From: Lepus europaeus
Lineage: Eukaryota; Chordata; Mammalia; Lagomorpha; Leporidae
Direction of reading: 5' to 3'
Assembly (NCBI RefSeq): GCF_033115175.1
Contig: NC_084827.1
Coordinates: 121,427,701 to 121,491,700, forward strand
Length of the DNA: 64,000 nt
Shown here: positions 33,226 to 43,930 of the stretch, in pieces
Layout of the letters: every line of letters begins with the position of its first letter
Position numbering within the stretch: position 1 is the first letter of the stretch
The notes under the pieces: generated by a model
Databases searched by the model: none
What the model was told of the DNA's origin: nothing
Seen by the model: the letters and a program-made list of their open reading frames with translations, nothing else
Position numbers and translations under genes: made by a program

Positions 33226-33617
33226 TTTTTTTAAAATCTTTTATTTAATGAATATAAATTTCCAAAGTACAGCTTATGGATTACAATGGCTTTCCCTCCC
33301 ATAACTTCCCTCCCACCCGCAACCCTCCCCTTTCCTGCTCGCTCTCCCCTTCCATTCACATCAAGATTCATTTTCAATTCTCTTTATATACAGAAAATCA
33401 GTTTAGTATATATAAAGATTTCAACAGTTTGCCCTCACATAGCAACACAAAGTGAAAAAATACTGTTGGAGTACTAGTTATAGCATTAAATAACAGTGTA
33501 CAGCACATTAATGACAGAGATCCTACATGATATTTTTTAAAAAAATTGATTAATTTTCTATGTAATTTCCAATTTAACACCAAGTTTTTTTTGTTTTTTG
33601 TTTTTTTTTTTTCATTA
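33226..33617 (-). mobile_element. L1 3'-end insertion with TSD
   Basis: TTATTTAATGAATATAAATT then TTCCAAAGTACAGCTTATGG and a C-rich CCCTCCCACCCGCAACCCTC block form the reverse complement of the rabbit L1 3' UTR. The flanks AGCAAATATTCT and AGCAAGTATTCT are a decayed duplication. Confidence 0.8.
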
Positions 33618-33821
33618 GCAAGTATTCTAATGGAAGGGGCCACTCTTTCTATACACCAGGCACCATCTCAGGCTTGAGGGATATCAAAACATAGACTGTT
33701 CTCAAAGAAATCAGTAAGAAAGTTCTGTGATATGTGTGGCATTTATTGCATGTGTATTTAAGGTTGTATAGGTGGCCCCAAGTGGACAGGACAATTTAAA
33801 TCTTTAGGAAAAATTCTTGGG

Positions 33822-33928
33822 GCTGGAGCTGTGGAGTAGCAGATAAAGCTGCGGCCTGCAGCACTGGCATCCCATATGGGCACTGATTTGAGCCCCGACT
33901 GCTTGCTCCACTTCTGATCCAGCTCTTC
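33822..33928 (+). mobile_element. 3'-truncated C-SINE
   Basis: GGGGCTGGAGCTGTGGAG to CTTCTGATCCAGCTCTT. The element stops abruptly without a tail, so it was probably cut by a later deletion. Confidence 0.75.
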
Positions 33929-34180
33929 ACTTCTCAGTTGTTAATTTGTTCCTATTTTCCTTTGTCGGCGGTTACTGCTTTGTTACCCTGGGTCCCTGTG
34001 AGAATGGTGGTTTTGAGGGTGTAGCTGGGTGGTGACCCCTTTGGGGGTTGTGCTGCCTGCATCATGAATCATAGTTGTTTTAGGTGTCTGAAGCACCTGG
34101 AACTGTGTAGAGGAGATGATTTGAGTCTGCCCAAATTCCATAAGCCTGTAACCGTGTTTCCCCTTTGTCTATCACTGTAG

Positions 34181-34336
34181 TCCATTCAGCAGACAACACG
34201 AGAATGGAATTAATCATTCCAGGAGAGCAGCATTTCTACATGAAGGCCGTGAATGCAGCTGAGAGACAGAGGTGGCTGGTTGCTCTCGGGAGCTCCAAGG
34301 CGTGTTTGACTGATACTAGGACTAAAAAAGAAAAAG
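34181..34336 (+). CDS. PLEKHA3: PLEKHA3 exon 3: C-terminal half of PH domain
   Basis: A 156-base exon, acceptor CTATCACTGTAG, donor GTAACTGA. It encodes residues 53-104, starting [18 protein letters not shown] and including the C-terminal PH helix [18 protein letters not shown] with the conserved Trp84. It ends in a basic RTKKEK segment leaving the domain. Confidence 0.97.
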
Positions 34337-34369
34337 GTAACTGAAAACTTGTGGTGAGAGTGTTTCTTA

Positions 34370-34700
34370 TTTTTTTTTTAAGATTTGTTTGCTTATTTGA
34401 AAGGCAGGGTTAGTTACAGCGAGAAAGAGACAGAGAGAGAAAGAGATCTTTGATCCACTGGTTCACTCCCCAGATGGCTATAATGACTGGGGTGGGCCAG
34501 GCTGAAGCCTAGAACCTGGAACATTATCTAGGTCTTCCACGTAGGTAGCAGGGGCCCGAGGATTTGAGCCATCTTCTGCTACTTTCCCAAGTGCTTTAGC
34601 AGGGAGCTGGGTTGGAAGTAGAGCAGCTAGGTCTTGAACCAGGGCTCATATGGGATGTCGGCGTTGCTGGTGTAACCCCTTGTGCCACAACATTGGCCCT
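34370..34700 (-). mobile_element. C-SINE
   Basis: TTTAAGATTTGTTTGCTTATTT to GTGCCACAACATTGGCCC. It begins about 35 bases after exon 3. Confidence 0.85.
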
Positions 34701-34724
34701 AGAGAGTTATTCTTTCTTCTTCTT

Positions 34725-35055
34725 CTTTTTTTTATTTGATAGAGTTACAGAGAATGCAAAGGCAGAGAGAGAGGGAGAAAACACTTAAAAGAGATCCTTC
34801 ATCTGCTGGTTTACTTCCCAAGTGACTGAAGTGGCCAGGGGTGGGCCAGGCTGAACCCAGGAGCCAGGAGCTTCATCTGGGTCTCCCACATAAGTGCAGG
34901 GACCCAAGCACTTGTGCCATCCTCTGCTAGTTTCCCAGATGCATTAGTAAGGAGCTAGATCAGAAGTGGGACAGCCGGGATTTGAACCGGTGACCGTACA
35001 GGATGCTGGTGCTGCAGGTGGTGGCTTTATCTGCTACTCCATAGCTCCGGCCCCA
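34725..35055 (-). mobile_element. C-SINE
   Basis: TTTTATTTGATAGAGTTACAG to CTCCATAGCTCCGGCCCC; direct repeat of the preceding copy in the same orientation. Confidence 0.85.
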
Positions 35056-35282
35056 AGCATTTTTCTTAACGTTTTAAATTGTCCTGTTCACTTTTAGTAA
35101 TCTATCCCAAGGAAATAATCAGAAATATAGAAAATTTATATATACAGATCTTCATCCTACTGAAAAAAATTGTATAAATAATGTGCAGATAAATTCATGT
35201 GAATTGTTTAGGGGAATTGATGCAAGGGGACCTAAAAGAAGTTTTTAGAAAGATGGAATCAAAATAAGTTTTTAAAAACAGA

Positions 35283-35555
35283 GGTAGGCATTTGGCCTAA
35301 TGTTTAAGATGCTGCTGGGAATGCTCACATCCCATATCTGAGTGCCTGGGTTTGAGTGCTAGCTTCACTGTTGGTTTCAGCTTCCTGCACATGGGCACCC
35401 TGGGGGGAAGCAGGGGATGGGTCGAGTAGTTGGGTCCCTGCCACACACAAGGGAAGCTTGGAATGAATTGTAGGCATTTACAGAGTGAACCAGTGGATGG
35501 AATCTCTCTGTCTCTTTTTGTTTTGCCACCTCTAATTAATTAAAAAATTGAGACT
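35283..35555 (+). mobile_element. C-SINE, old subfamily
   Basis: GTAGGCATTTGGCCTAATG head resembling the 13408 copy, truncated body, and TAATTAATTAAAAAATTG tail. Confidence 0.75.
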
Positions 35556-35599
35556 TTGTTTTGCAACACAAGCTTCATCAAGTTGAGATTCATTTCAAA

Positions 35600-35915
35600 A
35601 TTTATGTTCTCATTTATTTATTTGAGAGACAGAGAGAGTCACAGTGACAGCAAGAGAGAGAGAGAGTTTGCAACTGCTGGTTCACTCCTCATATGCCTGC
35701 AATGGCTGGGGGGCCAAAACTGGGAGCTGGGAAGTTAATCCGGGTCTCATCTATGGCAGAAACTCAGCTATCTGAGCCATCAGCACTGCCACTAGACTGC
35801 ATGAGGAGTAGGCTGGAATCAGGATCTGGAGCTGGAAGTCAAACCCAGATCCTCCAGTATGGATGTGGGCACCCTAAGCAGCACCTTAACTCCTAGGCCA
35901 AATGCCTGTCTTGTC
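35600..35915 (-). mobile_element. C-SINE, old
   Basis: TCATTTATTTATTTGAGAGAC to GGCCAAATGCCTGTC; the right end matches the older ATGCC head type. Confidence 0.78.
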
Positions 35916-35999
35916 AAGCAATGACGGAACCATTGAATCTCCTTGCAGAGCTGAAGGTCCTGAGAATTTAACCATGTCAGTGTCATTTTTTATTTCTTT

Positions 36000-36332
36000 T
36001 TTTTTTTTTTAAGATTTATTTATTTATTTGAAATTCAGAATTACACAGAGAGGAGAGACAGAGAGAGAGAGAGGTCTTCCATCTGCTGATTCACTCCCCA
36101 GTTGGCCGCAGTGGCCAGAACTGTGGCGATCCTAAGCCAGGAGCCGGGAGCTTCTTCCAGGTCTTCCACGTGGGTGCAGGGGCCCAAGGAGTTGGGCCAT
36201 CTTCTACTGCTTTCGGAGACCATAGCAGAGAGCTTGATCAGAAGTGGAGCAGCTGGGACTCGAACTGGTTTCCATATGGGATGCTGGCACTGCAGGTAGA
36301 GGCTTTATCTGATATACCACAGTGCCGGCCCC
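36000..36332 (-). mobile_element. C-SINE
   Basis: TTTAAGATTTATTTATTTATTT to ACCACAGTGCCGGCCCC. Confidence 0.87.
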
Positions 36333-36990
36333 AGCAGTTTTTTTCTTTACATTGTTAACTGAAGAAAAATGAGTGCCCTTTAAAGATTTTTTTTTTTTAA
36401 GATTGATTGGGGAACAAAAATAAGAAGGAACTAAATCAGACTGTAAGGTAGGTGTCTAATGATTCTCATCAAAACTTGCAAAATTGCTCCTGATTGATTA
36501 GAGAAATGAGCAGGAGCATTACCATGGTGAAGGACTCTGATTAAGCTTACTGGGTATTTTTCTGCTAAAGCTTTGCCTTTCTTAAAATGCTCTTGTAATA
36601 ACCAGATGTTACCATTCTTTGTCCCTCCATAGAGTCAACAAGCAAAATGCCTTGAGCATCCCTAAACTGTGTTACTATGACCTGTGCTCTACCATTCCCA
36701 CTTCTTGGGAGCCATTGCTTTCACTGTATTCTGTCTTTAGGATCAGATAAAGCCATCGTTCATCTTCTGTTCTGGTTCTTTGAAAGATGCTTCAGGATCT
36801 TGATCCACTTTAATTTAACATTTCTGTTGGTAGCTCTACCCTTTTCTTTAGCTGATTGGAGCACAACAGTTTGGACACCCATCAAGCAGAAAGATTGCTC
36901 CACTTTAATTTTTCAGTCAGAATTACATACACTGAGCCAAATGATATGTCTTGGTGTTGGCTGTTACTTCTACTGTTAATTTTCAGTCTT

Positions 36991-37326
36991 GGGCCAGCGC
37001 CACGGCTCAATAGGCTAATCCTCCGCCTGCGGCACCGGCACACCGGGTTCTAGTCCCGGTCGGGGCGCCGGATTCTGTCCTGGTTGCCCCTCTTCCAGGC
37101 CAGCTCTCTGCTGTGGCCCAGGAGGGCCGTGGAGGATGGCCCAAGTGCTTGGGCCCTGCACCCCATGTGAGACCAGGAGAAGCACCTGGCTCCTGGCTTC
37201 GGATCAGCGCGGTGCGCTGGCCGCGGCGGCCATTGGAGGGTGAACCAATGGAGAAGGAAGACCTTTCTCTCTGTATCTCTCTCTCACTGTCCACTCTGCC
37301 TGTCAAAAAAAAAAAAAAAAAAAAAA
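36991..37326 (+). mobile_element. C-SINE, young copy with TSD
   Basis: GGGCCAGCGCCACGGCTC head and over 20 A at the tail. TCAGTCTT flanks it at 36983-36990 and 37327-37334. Confidence 0.9.
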
Positions 37327-37664
37327 TCAGTCTTTTTCTTTTAGAGCAGGAGCAAAATTAACTTTTTCCTCAAAAATTCATATGGATGGTCTGCAGCTGC
37401 CAGCTTCATTTTCAGCTTCATCTTAAAATGAATTATCTGTCAGGAAGCTGCTGATTTCTTTGTGCATTGTCCCCATAGAGTTTTCATACAATGCCATGAT
37501 TTCACCAGTCTTTCACCCAAGCCCTGTTATAAATTTCATGTGTATTTTTGCATCAGTTTTAGCAGCATTCATGTTGATCTGAAAGGGACTGTTTCTCAAA
37601 CTCCTGTCTTACCTTTTTACTTCCTCAAACTAGATGTTGTTCAGATATGTTATAACAAATTAGT

Positions 37665-37762
37665 ACGTGGTTATTTTGGTGCAAAAAGAATAGAAATCCA
37701 TTCATAGTTTTTTCATAATATGCATTTTCTGTGAGCTTCTTGAAAATCCTTCATTTATTACT
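37665..37762 (+). mobile_element. Mariner-like MITE, 5'-truncated
   Basis: GGTTATTTTGGTGCAAAAAG, TCCATTCATAGTTTTTTCAT and CATTTTCTGTGAGCTTCTTG correspond to the right half of the MITE at 26147-26277. Confidence 0.55.
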
Positions 37763-38277
37763 TAACCAGTAAATATTTATAAGGAATCTTATTGTGAAAA
37801 AAATGTGAAAAATTAATGATCAATGCAAAAAAAAGCAGGATTTCAAAATTAGTTGTGGTGTTAGTATTCATTGATTACTTGGGAAAGATATATGAAGTAG
37901 CAAAGTTTTCTTTGGGAGTAGAATTTATGGCAAGGAGACTCACTTTTCATTGTGTATCCTTTGATATCTTTTATCATGTATACATATTGCTTATTTAGAA
38001 AGATTAAATAAAAATCAAAAGCAAAGCAAATGATTTGTGGTATTATTTTGACTGTATGCACATACAATGTGAAAATAATGAGTTTTTATATGTTGGTAGT
38101 AAGAGTGGAATTGTTTCTTTTCCTTTTTTTCCTATTTTCCAAAATTTTACATTGAGTATGCATTACTTTATAACTAAAAAAAAAAATTGTTAATTAAGTT
38201 AGTGAAAATAGCTACCTTATGTATATTGAAAAAAATGGAGGTTTGTATTGAAATTATGACAGTTTCAAATTTTTCAT

Positions 38278-39522
38278 TTTCATTTTATTTTATTTTATTT
38301 TATTTTAAACTTTTATTTAATGAATATAAATTTCCAAAGTACAGCTTATGGGTTACAATGGCTTCCCCCCTCCCATAACTTCCCTCCCACCCGCAACCCT
38401 CCCCTTTCCCGCTCCCTTTCCCCTTCCATTCACATAAAGATTCATTTTCAATTCTCTTTATATACAGAAGATCAGTTTAGTACATATTAGGTAAAGATTT
38501 CAACAGTTTGCCCATATAGCAACATAAAGTGAAAAAACTACCATTGGAGTACTAATTATAGCATTAAATAACAATGTACAGCACATTAAAGACAGAGATC
38601 CTACATAATAGTTTTTTAAAAAAATTAATTAATTTTCTATGCCATTTCCAATTTAACACCAGGTTGTTTTTTTTCATTTCCAATTCTCTTTATATACAGA
38701 AGATCGATTCAGTATATAATTAGTGAAGACCTCATCAGTTTGTACCCACACAGAAACACAAAGTATAAAAAATACTGTTTCAGTACTAGTTATAGCATCA
38801 CTTCACATTAGACAACACGTTAAGGACAGATCCCACATGGGGTGTAAGTACACAGTGACTCCTGTTGCTGACTTAACAATTTGACACTCCTGTTCATGGC
38901 GTCAGTAATCTCCCTAGGCTCTAGTCATGAGTTGCCATGGCTATGGAAGCCTTTAGAGTTCGCTGACTTTGATCTTATTCCGATAGGGTCATAGTCAAAG
39001 TGGAAGTTCTCTCCTCCCTTCGGAGAAAGGTACCTCCTTCTTTGATGGCCCCGTTCTTTCCACTGGGATCTCACTCACAGAGATCATTCATTTAGGTCTT
39101 TTTTTTTTTTTTTTTTCCATGATATCTTGGCTTTCCATGCCTACTATACTCTCATGGGCTCTTCAGCCAGATCCGATTGCCTTGAGGGCTGATTCTGAGG
39201 CCAGAGTGTTGTTTAGGACATCTGCCATTCTATGAGTCTGCTGTGTATCCCGCTTCCCATGTTGGATCTTTCTCTCCCTTTTTGATTCTATCAGTTAGTA
39301 TTAGCAGACACTTGTCTTGTTTGTGTGATCCCTTTGACTCTTAGACCTATCAGAGCCATCAATTGTGAGCTGAAATTGATCACTTGGACTAGTGCGATGG
39401 CATTGGTAGATGCCACCTTGGGGGATTGTGTTGGAATCCCCTGGCACATTTCTAACTCCACCATTTGCGGCAAGTCCGATTGAGTATGTTCTAAATTGTA
39501 CATCTCCTCCCTCTCTTTTTCC
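38278..39522 (-). mobile_element. L1 3' fragment with a 21-bp TSD
   Basis: A (TTTTA)n tract leads into TTTATTTAATGAATATAAATT and the C-rich CCCTCCCACCCGCAACCC block. The rest is L1 3' UTR/ORF2-end sequence. A perfect 21-base duplication (containing GACAGTTTCAAATTTTTCAT) sits at 38257-38277 and 39523-39543. A second partial repeat of the L1 3' motif within the element (TCCAATTCTCTTTATATACAG at about 38440 and 38680) suggests a tandem 3' UTR unit. Confidence 0.85.
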
Positions 39523-39731
39523 TGACAGTTTCAAATTTTTCATAGAACATCACTGATCGGGCCTAGCCAGGGATAGAAAAAGGAATGGATATTCACAGTA
39601 GCTGAGTTATAACTCAAATGTCCATAGTCAGATTAATGGATGGACAAAATGTATACATATTCAATAACCTTAAAAGAGAAGGAAATTCTGCCACATGCTA
39701 CATCATGGGTGAACCTTAAAGATGTTATGTT

Positions 39732-40056
39732 GGGGCTAATGTTATGGCTGAGTGGGTTAACCTGCGGCACCATCATCCCATATTAGAGCACTGGTTCAAG
39801 TCTCAGCTGTTTCGCTTCTGACCCAGTTCCCCGCTAATGTACCTGGGAGAGCAGCAGAAGGATGGCCCAAGTGCACGGGCCCCTGCCACCCGTGTTTGAG
39901 ACCTAGACAAAGTTCTAGGCTCCTGGTTTCAGCCTAGCCCAGCCCCGGCTGTTATAGCCATTTGGGGAGTAAATAGATGGAAGCACTGTGTGTGTGTGTG
40001 TCTGTCTGTGTGTCTGCCCCTCTGTCTCTGTGAAGTAAATAAACATTAAAAAAATT
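39732..40056 (+). mobile_element. C-SINE with (TG)n-rich 3' part
   Basis: GGGGCTAATGTTATGGC head and AAGTAAATAAACATTAAAAA tail. The CT-rich segment has been replaced by a TGTGTGTGTG run at 39988-40000. It ends about 30 bases before exon 4. Confidence 0.85.
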
Positions 40057-40086
40057 TAATTGAACGTTTATATATGTTCCTTTCAG

Positions 40087-40223
40087 AAATAAGTGAAACC
40101 AGCGAATCTCTAAAAACCAAAATGTCTGAACTTCGCCTGTACTGTGACCTCCTAATGCAGCAAGTTCATACAATCCAGGAATTTGTTCACCATGATGAGA
40201 ATCATTCATCTCCCAGCATAGAG
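40087..40223 (+). CDS. PLEKHA3: PLEKHA3 exon 4: linker helix
   Basis: A 137-base exon, acceptor TCCTTTCAG, donor GTATGACG, ending on a codon boundary. It encodes residues 105-150: [19 protein letters not shown], then [18 protein letters not shown]. The text looks helical and ends in an acidic patch. EFVHHDE at 136-142 is FFAT-like. The Ile149 position is part of the variable SPS-E stretch. Confidence 0.96.
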
Positions 40224-40609
40224 GTATGACGAAGAGGATCCCTTCACGCCTGGTTACACTTTGTAGCACACTGGGAAGTCCACCATGAGTTATTCTCAGG
40301 TCTTCTGAGCTTTTCTTGCTGTGGGCCATCTGGAATTCTGTAGGATCTTCTAGGTGATGTCTGTATGACCAGAGTAGTGCAAGGAGTGCTACATTGCTCC
40401 AGGGACTGAAGGCCCATCTGTGCAGCCACTGTAATAATATGGGGGTTTGAGTAGGAAAGAAGCATTCCCGGCTGTAGTCTCCAGGCTGACTGCATGAATT
40501 CAGTGGACAATTGCTGTTCTTTTTCTTCTGGTAATAAGGTCCAAGCTTCTCTTATTTAGAGTTGATAACATCTTTATTTATTTATTTATTTTTTAAGATT
40601 TATTTATTT

Positions 40610-40905
40610 AGGGGCCGGTGTAGTAGCATAGTGTATAAAGCTGCCTCCTGCAACACCAGCATCCCATATGGGTGGCAGTTTGTATCCTGGCTACTCTACT
40701 TCCAGTCCAACTCCCTGCTAATGCCTGGGAAGAGGCAGTGGAGGATGGCCCGAATGCCTGGGTCCTTGCTACCCACGTGGGAGACCTGGAGGAAGCTCCT
40801 GGCTTTGGCCTGGCCCAGCTGTGGCTGCCATGACCATCTGGGGAGTGAACAAGCAGTTGGGAGAGACTTCTCTCTCTGTCTCTCCTTCTCTCTGTAATTT
40901 ATCTT
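40610..40905 (+). mobile_element. C-SINE
   Basis: GGGGCCGGTGTAGTAGC head to CTTCTCTCTGTAATTT. It lies just after a TAAGATTTATTTATTTA tail-like stretch at 40594, so an older minus copy may have been invaded here. Confidence 0.82.
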
Positions 40906-40916
40906 TTTTTTCCCCC

Positions 40917-41290
40917 CTATAGATTGGTTTATTTAGTTGAAAGGGTTACAGAGACAGCGGAAGAGACAGAGAAGGATTTTCCATCCACTGGTTCACTCCC
41001 TGGTTTGAGTCCTGGCTGCTTCACTTCTAATCCAGCTCTCTCCTAGTGTACCAGGGAAGTCAGTGGAAAGTGGTCTGAGTGCTTGGTCTGCTGCCACCCA
41101 AGTGGGAGATCTGGAAGAAGCTCCCAGCTCCGGCTTCAGCCTAGCCCAGCGCTGGCCATTGCCGCCTTTTGGGGGAGTGAGCTAGTAGATGGAGGATCTC
41201 TCTCTTTGTGTCTCCCTCTCTCTTTCTCTCACTCCCTCTCTTTAACTCTGCCTTTCAAATAAAATAAATCTTAAAAAAGAAAAAAAAATA
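40917..41290. mobile_element. Headless head-to-head C-SINE pair
   Basis: About 85 bases of minus-strand SINE tail (GATTGGTTTATTTAGTTGAAAG to GGTTCACTCCC) join directly to plus-strand SINE from GTTTGAGTCCTGGCTGC to CTTTCAAATAAAATAAATC. Confidence 0.72.
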
Positions 41291-41344
41291 AAGTGAAGAA
41301 GCCAGGATGCAAACCAATACTCTGATATGGGATACAGGCATCCT

Positions 41345-41678
41345 AAGTAAAATTTTTTTTTTAAATTTATTTGACAGGTAGAGTTATAGACAATGAGAGA
41401 GAGAGAAACAGAGAAAGGTCTTCCTTCCATTGATTCACTCCCCAAATGGCCGCTATGGCTGGCGCTGCGCAGATCCGAAGCCAGGAGCCAGGTACTTCCT
41501 CCTGGTCTCCCGTGTGGGTGCAGGGACCCAAGCACTTGGGCCATCCTCCACTGCCCTCCTGGGCCACAGCAGAGAGCTGGACTAGAAGAGGAGCAACCGG
41601 GACTAGAACCTGGCACCCATATGGGATGCCGGCACCACAGGTGGAGGATTAACCAAGTGAGTCACGGTGCCGGCCCCC
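41345..41678 (-). mobile_element. C-SINE
   Basis: TTTAAATTTATTTGACAGGTAG to GAGTCACGGTGCCGGCCCC; relatively young body. Confidence 0.88.
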
Positions 41679-41724
41679 TAAGTAACATTTAACTGCTCTG
41701 CCAAACACCTGCTCTTGTCCCTAA

Positions 41725-42075
41725 ATTTTTTTTTTTAAAGATATATTTATTTATTTGAATGTCAGAAGTTATACAGAGAGAGAAAGAGAGGTAGAGAGAG
41801 AGAGAGAGAGAGAGAGGTTTTCTATTTGCTGGTTCACTCCCCAACTGACTGCAATGGCCGGAGCTGTGCCGATCTGAAGTCAGGAGCCTGGAGTTTCTTC
41901 TGGGACTCCCACATGGGTACAGGAGCCCAGGGACTTGGGCCATCTTCTACTGCTTTCCCAGGCCATAGAAGAGAGCTTGATCAGAAGTGGAGCAGCCGGG
42001 ACTCGAGCCAGCACCCATATGGGATGCCAGTGCTGCAGGCTGAGGTTAGCCCACCATACCACAGCACCGGCCCCA
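41725..42075 (-). mobile_element. C-SINE
   Basis: TTTAAAGATATATTTATTTATT to ACCACAGCACCGGCCCC. A TCCCTAAATTT sequence occurs on both sides, a probable target-site duplication. Confidence 0.88.
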
Positions 42076-42230
42076 TGTCCCTAAATTTCTAAGGTAGTAT
42101 ATTTTAAACCAATTTGAACATATCCTGGTAATGTGTCTGTTAGAGATAATGTGTCAGTACTTGACCATGAGGTTGTGTGTGATTCTGTGTAGCTATGTAC
42201 AAGTCTGTTCAAATCTTTGTAATTTTTCAG

Positions 42231-42395
42231 AATATGAATGAAGCCTCTTCTCTGCTCAGTGCTACATGTAATACATTCATCACGACACTTGAGGAATGTG
42301 TGAAGATAGCAAATGCCAAGTTTAAGCCTGAGATGTTTCAGCTGCCCCATCCGGATCCTTTAGTGTCTCCTGTGTCACCTTCTCCTGTTCAAATG
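42231..42395 (+). CDS. PLEKHA3: PLEKHA3 exon 5
   Basis: A 165-base, phase-0 exon (55 codons, residues 151-205), acceptor TTTGTAATTTTTCAG. It encodes [37 protein letters not shown] and a Pro/Ser-rich [13 protein letters not shown] end. The donor GTGGGAAC is weaker than the others; reading through adds a short tail before a stop, so an alternative end is possible but not supported. Confidence 0.96.
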
Positions 42396-42904
42396 GTGGG
42401 AACTTTCTGTTTTCCATCTAGTGTTGATGTATCTGGGCGTTCTTTTGTTTTTATTTTTAAGGTGGAAGTAGTAGCCCACAGGTTGAATTGGTTTGTGTGT
42501 TTGTACTCCTATTCTGTATTGAATCTTCTCAGCTGTTGAGCTCGCCATGTGTGCCGGTGTCCTAATTCCCTCCCCTTCAGAGGGGCTGATAGGACCATGA
42601 GCTGCTTCATCCATTTACGCTGGTGTGCCAGAGAAATATTGTGATGCCCTCTGTGCTCTCTGACACGGAAAGGGTTGGGGAATGCTGTTTGGCTTGGTCA
42701 TACTTCACGGGGTTGGGGGGAGTGTGATGTTCTACTTACAGTGGAATTCCAGTAGGCAGATCCTAAAAGGAGTTGTAGATAATTTGAGATGTGCCTGTGG
42801 GAACAGTATTTTGTAGTTAACATACAATTTTGAATGCCCTAGGTAGACAAGTTACCTAATCTCTCTAGTCCTCCGTTTCTGCATCAGTAAAATACGTATC
42901 TTCT

Positions 42905-43235
42905 GGGGCCGGCACTGTGGTGCAGCAGGTTAACGCCCTGGTCTGAAGCACAGGCATCCCAAATGGGCGCCAGTTCAAGTCCTGGCTGCTCCACTTGCCA
43001 TCCAGCTCTCTGCTATGGCCTGGGAAAGCAGTAGAAGATGGCCCAAGTTCTTGGGTCCCTGCACCCAAGTGGGAGACCCAGAGGAAGCTCCTGGCTCCTG
43101 GTTTGGATTGACGCAGCTCCGGCTATTGTGGCCAATTGGGGAGTGGGCCATCGGGTGGAGGATCTCTCTCTTTCTACCTTTCCTCTCTCTGTGTAACTCT
43201 GCCTTTCAAATTAATAAGTGAATCTTAAAAAAAAT
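42905..43235 (+). mobile_element. C-SINE
   Basis: GGGGCCGGCACTGTGGTGC head and CTTTCAAATTAATAAGTGAATC tail. Confidence 0.88.
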
Positions 43236-43599
43236 GCATATATTCTGCAGATCAGAGAATCATTGCAAAGCATGTGACCTGCTTAGGGTTGTGTTTTTTA
43301 TTGCTAGTTCCTTGACTCCTGATCTCTTTGAACAGCAAGTACTCTTTCTGCTGTGGGTGGTTGATTCCTTGTCCTCTCCAAGTTAATAAACTTTCTCTAG
43401 CGTGTTGTGGAGGAACTTGTGGGTAAGATAAGAGTTGATAAGACTTCACATTGTTTTCATCGAAGCATTTTTTAGGGGCCCATTTGTAAGAGGAAGAGGA
43501 CCATGTGGCTGAGTTTTAGCTATTATTGGAAGATACTCTTATCTACCCTACCAAATTTAGTTATGTGAGATTTAGTAAAGATAATTGCCTAAATTTACT

Positions 43600-43930
43600 T
43601 AAAGATTTGTTTATTTATTTATTTGAAAGGCAGATTAACAGAGGGAGAGATGGAGAGAAGGAGATTTTCCATCCTCTTGTTCACTCCCCCAAGATGCCTG
43701 CCAACAGCCAGGGCTGAACCAAGCAAAAGCTGGGAGCCAGGAACTCCATCCGGATTTCCCACAGGGATCCAAGCACTTTGGCTATTTTCTGGTGCCTTCC
43801 CAGGTGCATTAGCAGGAAACTAGATGAGAAGCAGAGCATCCAGGACTCAAACTGGCACACTAATATGGGGATGAATGGGATTCCTATGTTGCAAGTGGTA
43901 GTGTAACCCACTTCACCACAGTGCCAGCCC
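43600..43930 (-). mobile_element. C-SINE
   Basis: TAAAGATTTGTTTATTTATTT to CACCACAGTGCCAGCCC. Confidence 0.86.

Larger units (their letters stand above)
27539..34180 (+). other. PLEKHA3: PLEKHA3 intron 2
   Basis: A 6.6 kb intron crowded with C-SINEs (27708, 28216, 30072, 30887, 31668, 32188, 32600, 33822) and two L1 insertions (29230-30885, 33226-33617). The stretches 28580-29220 and 31130-31640 show no recognisable element. Confidence 0.85.
34337..40086 (+). other. PLEKHA3: PLEKHA3 intron 3
   Basis: A 5.7 kb intron with C-SINEs (34370, 34725, 35283, 35600, 36000, 36991, 39732), a MITE fragment (37665-37760) and a 1.25 kb L1 (38278-39522). Nothing is recognised in 35060-35280, 36360-36980, 37335-37660 or 37760-38250. 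Confidence 0.85.
40224..42230 (+). other. PLEKHA3: PLEKHA3 intron 4
   Basis: A 2 kb intron with C-SINEs at 40610, 40917, 41345 and 41725. The opening 330 bases and the last 150 bases are unique sequence with nothing to report. Confidence 0.85.
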
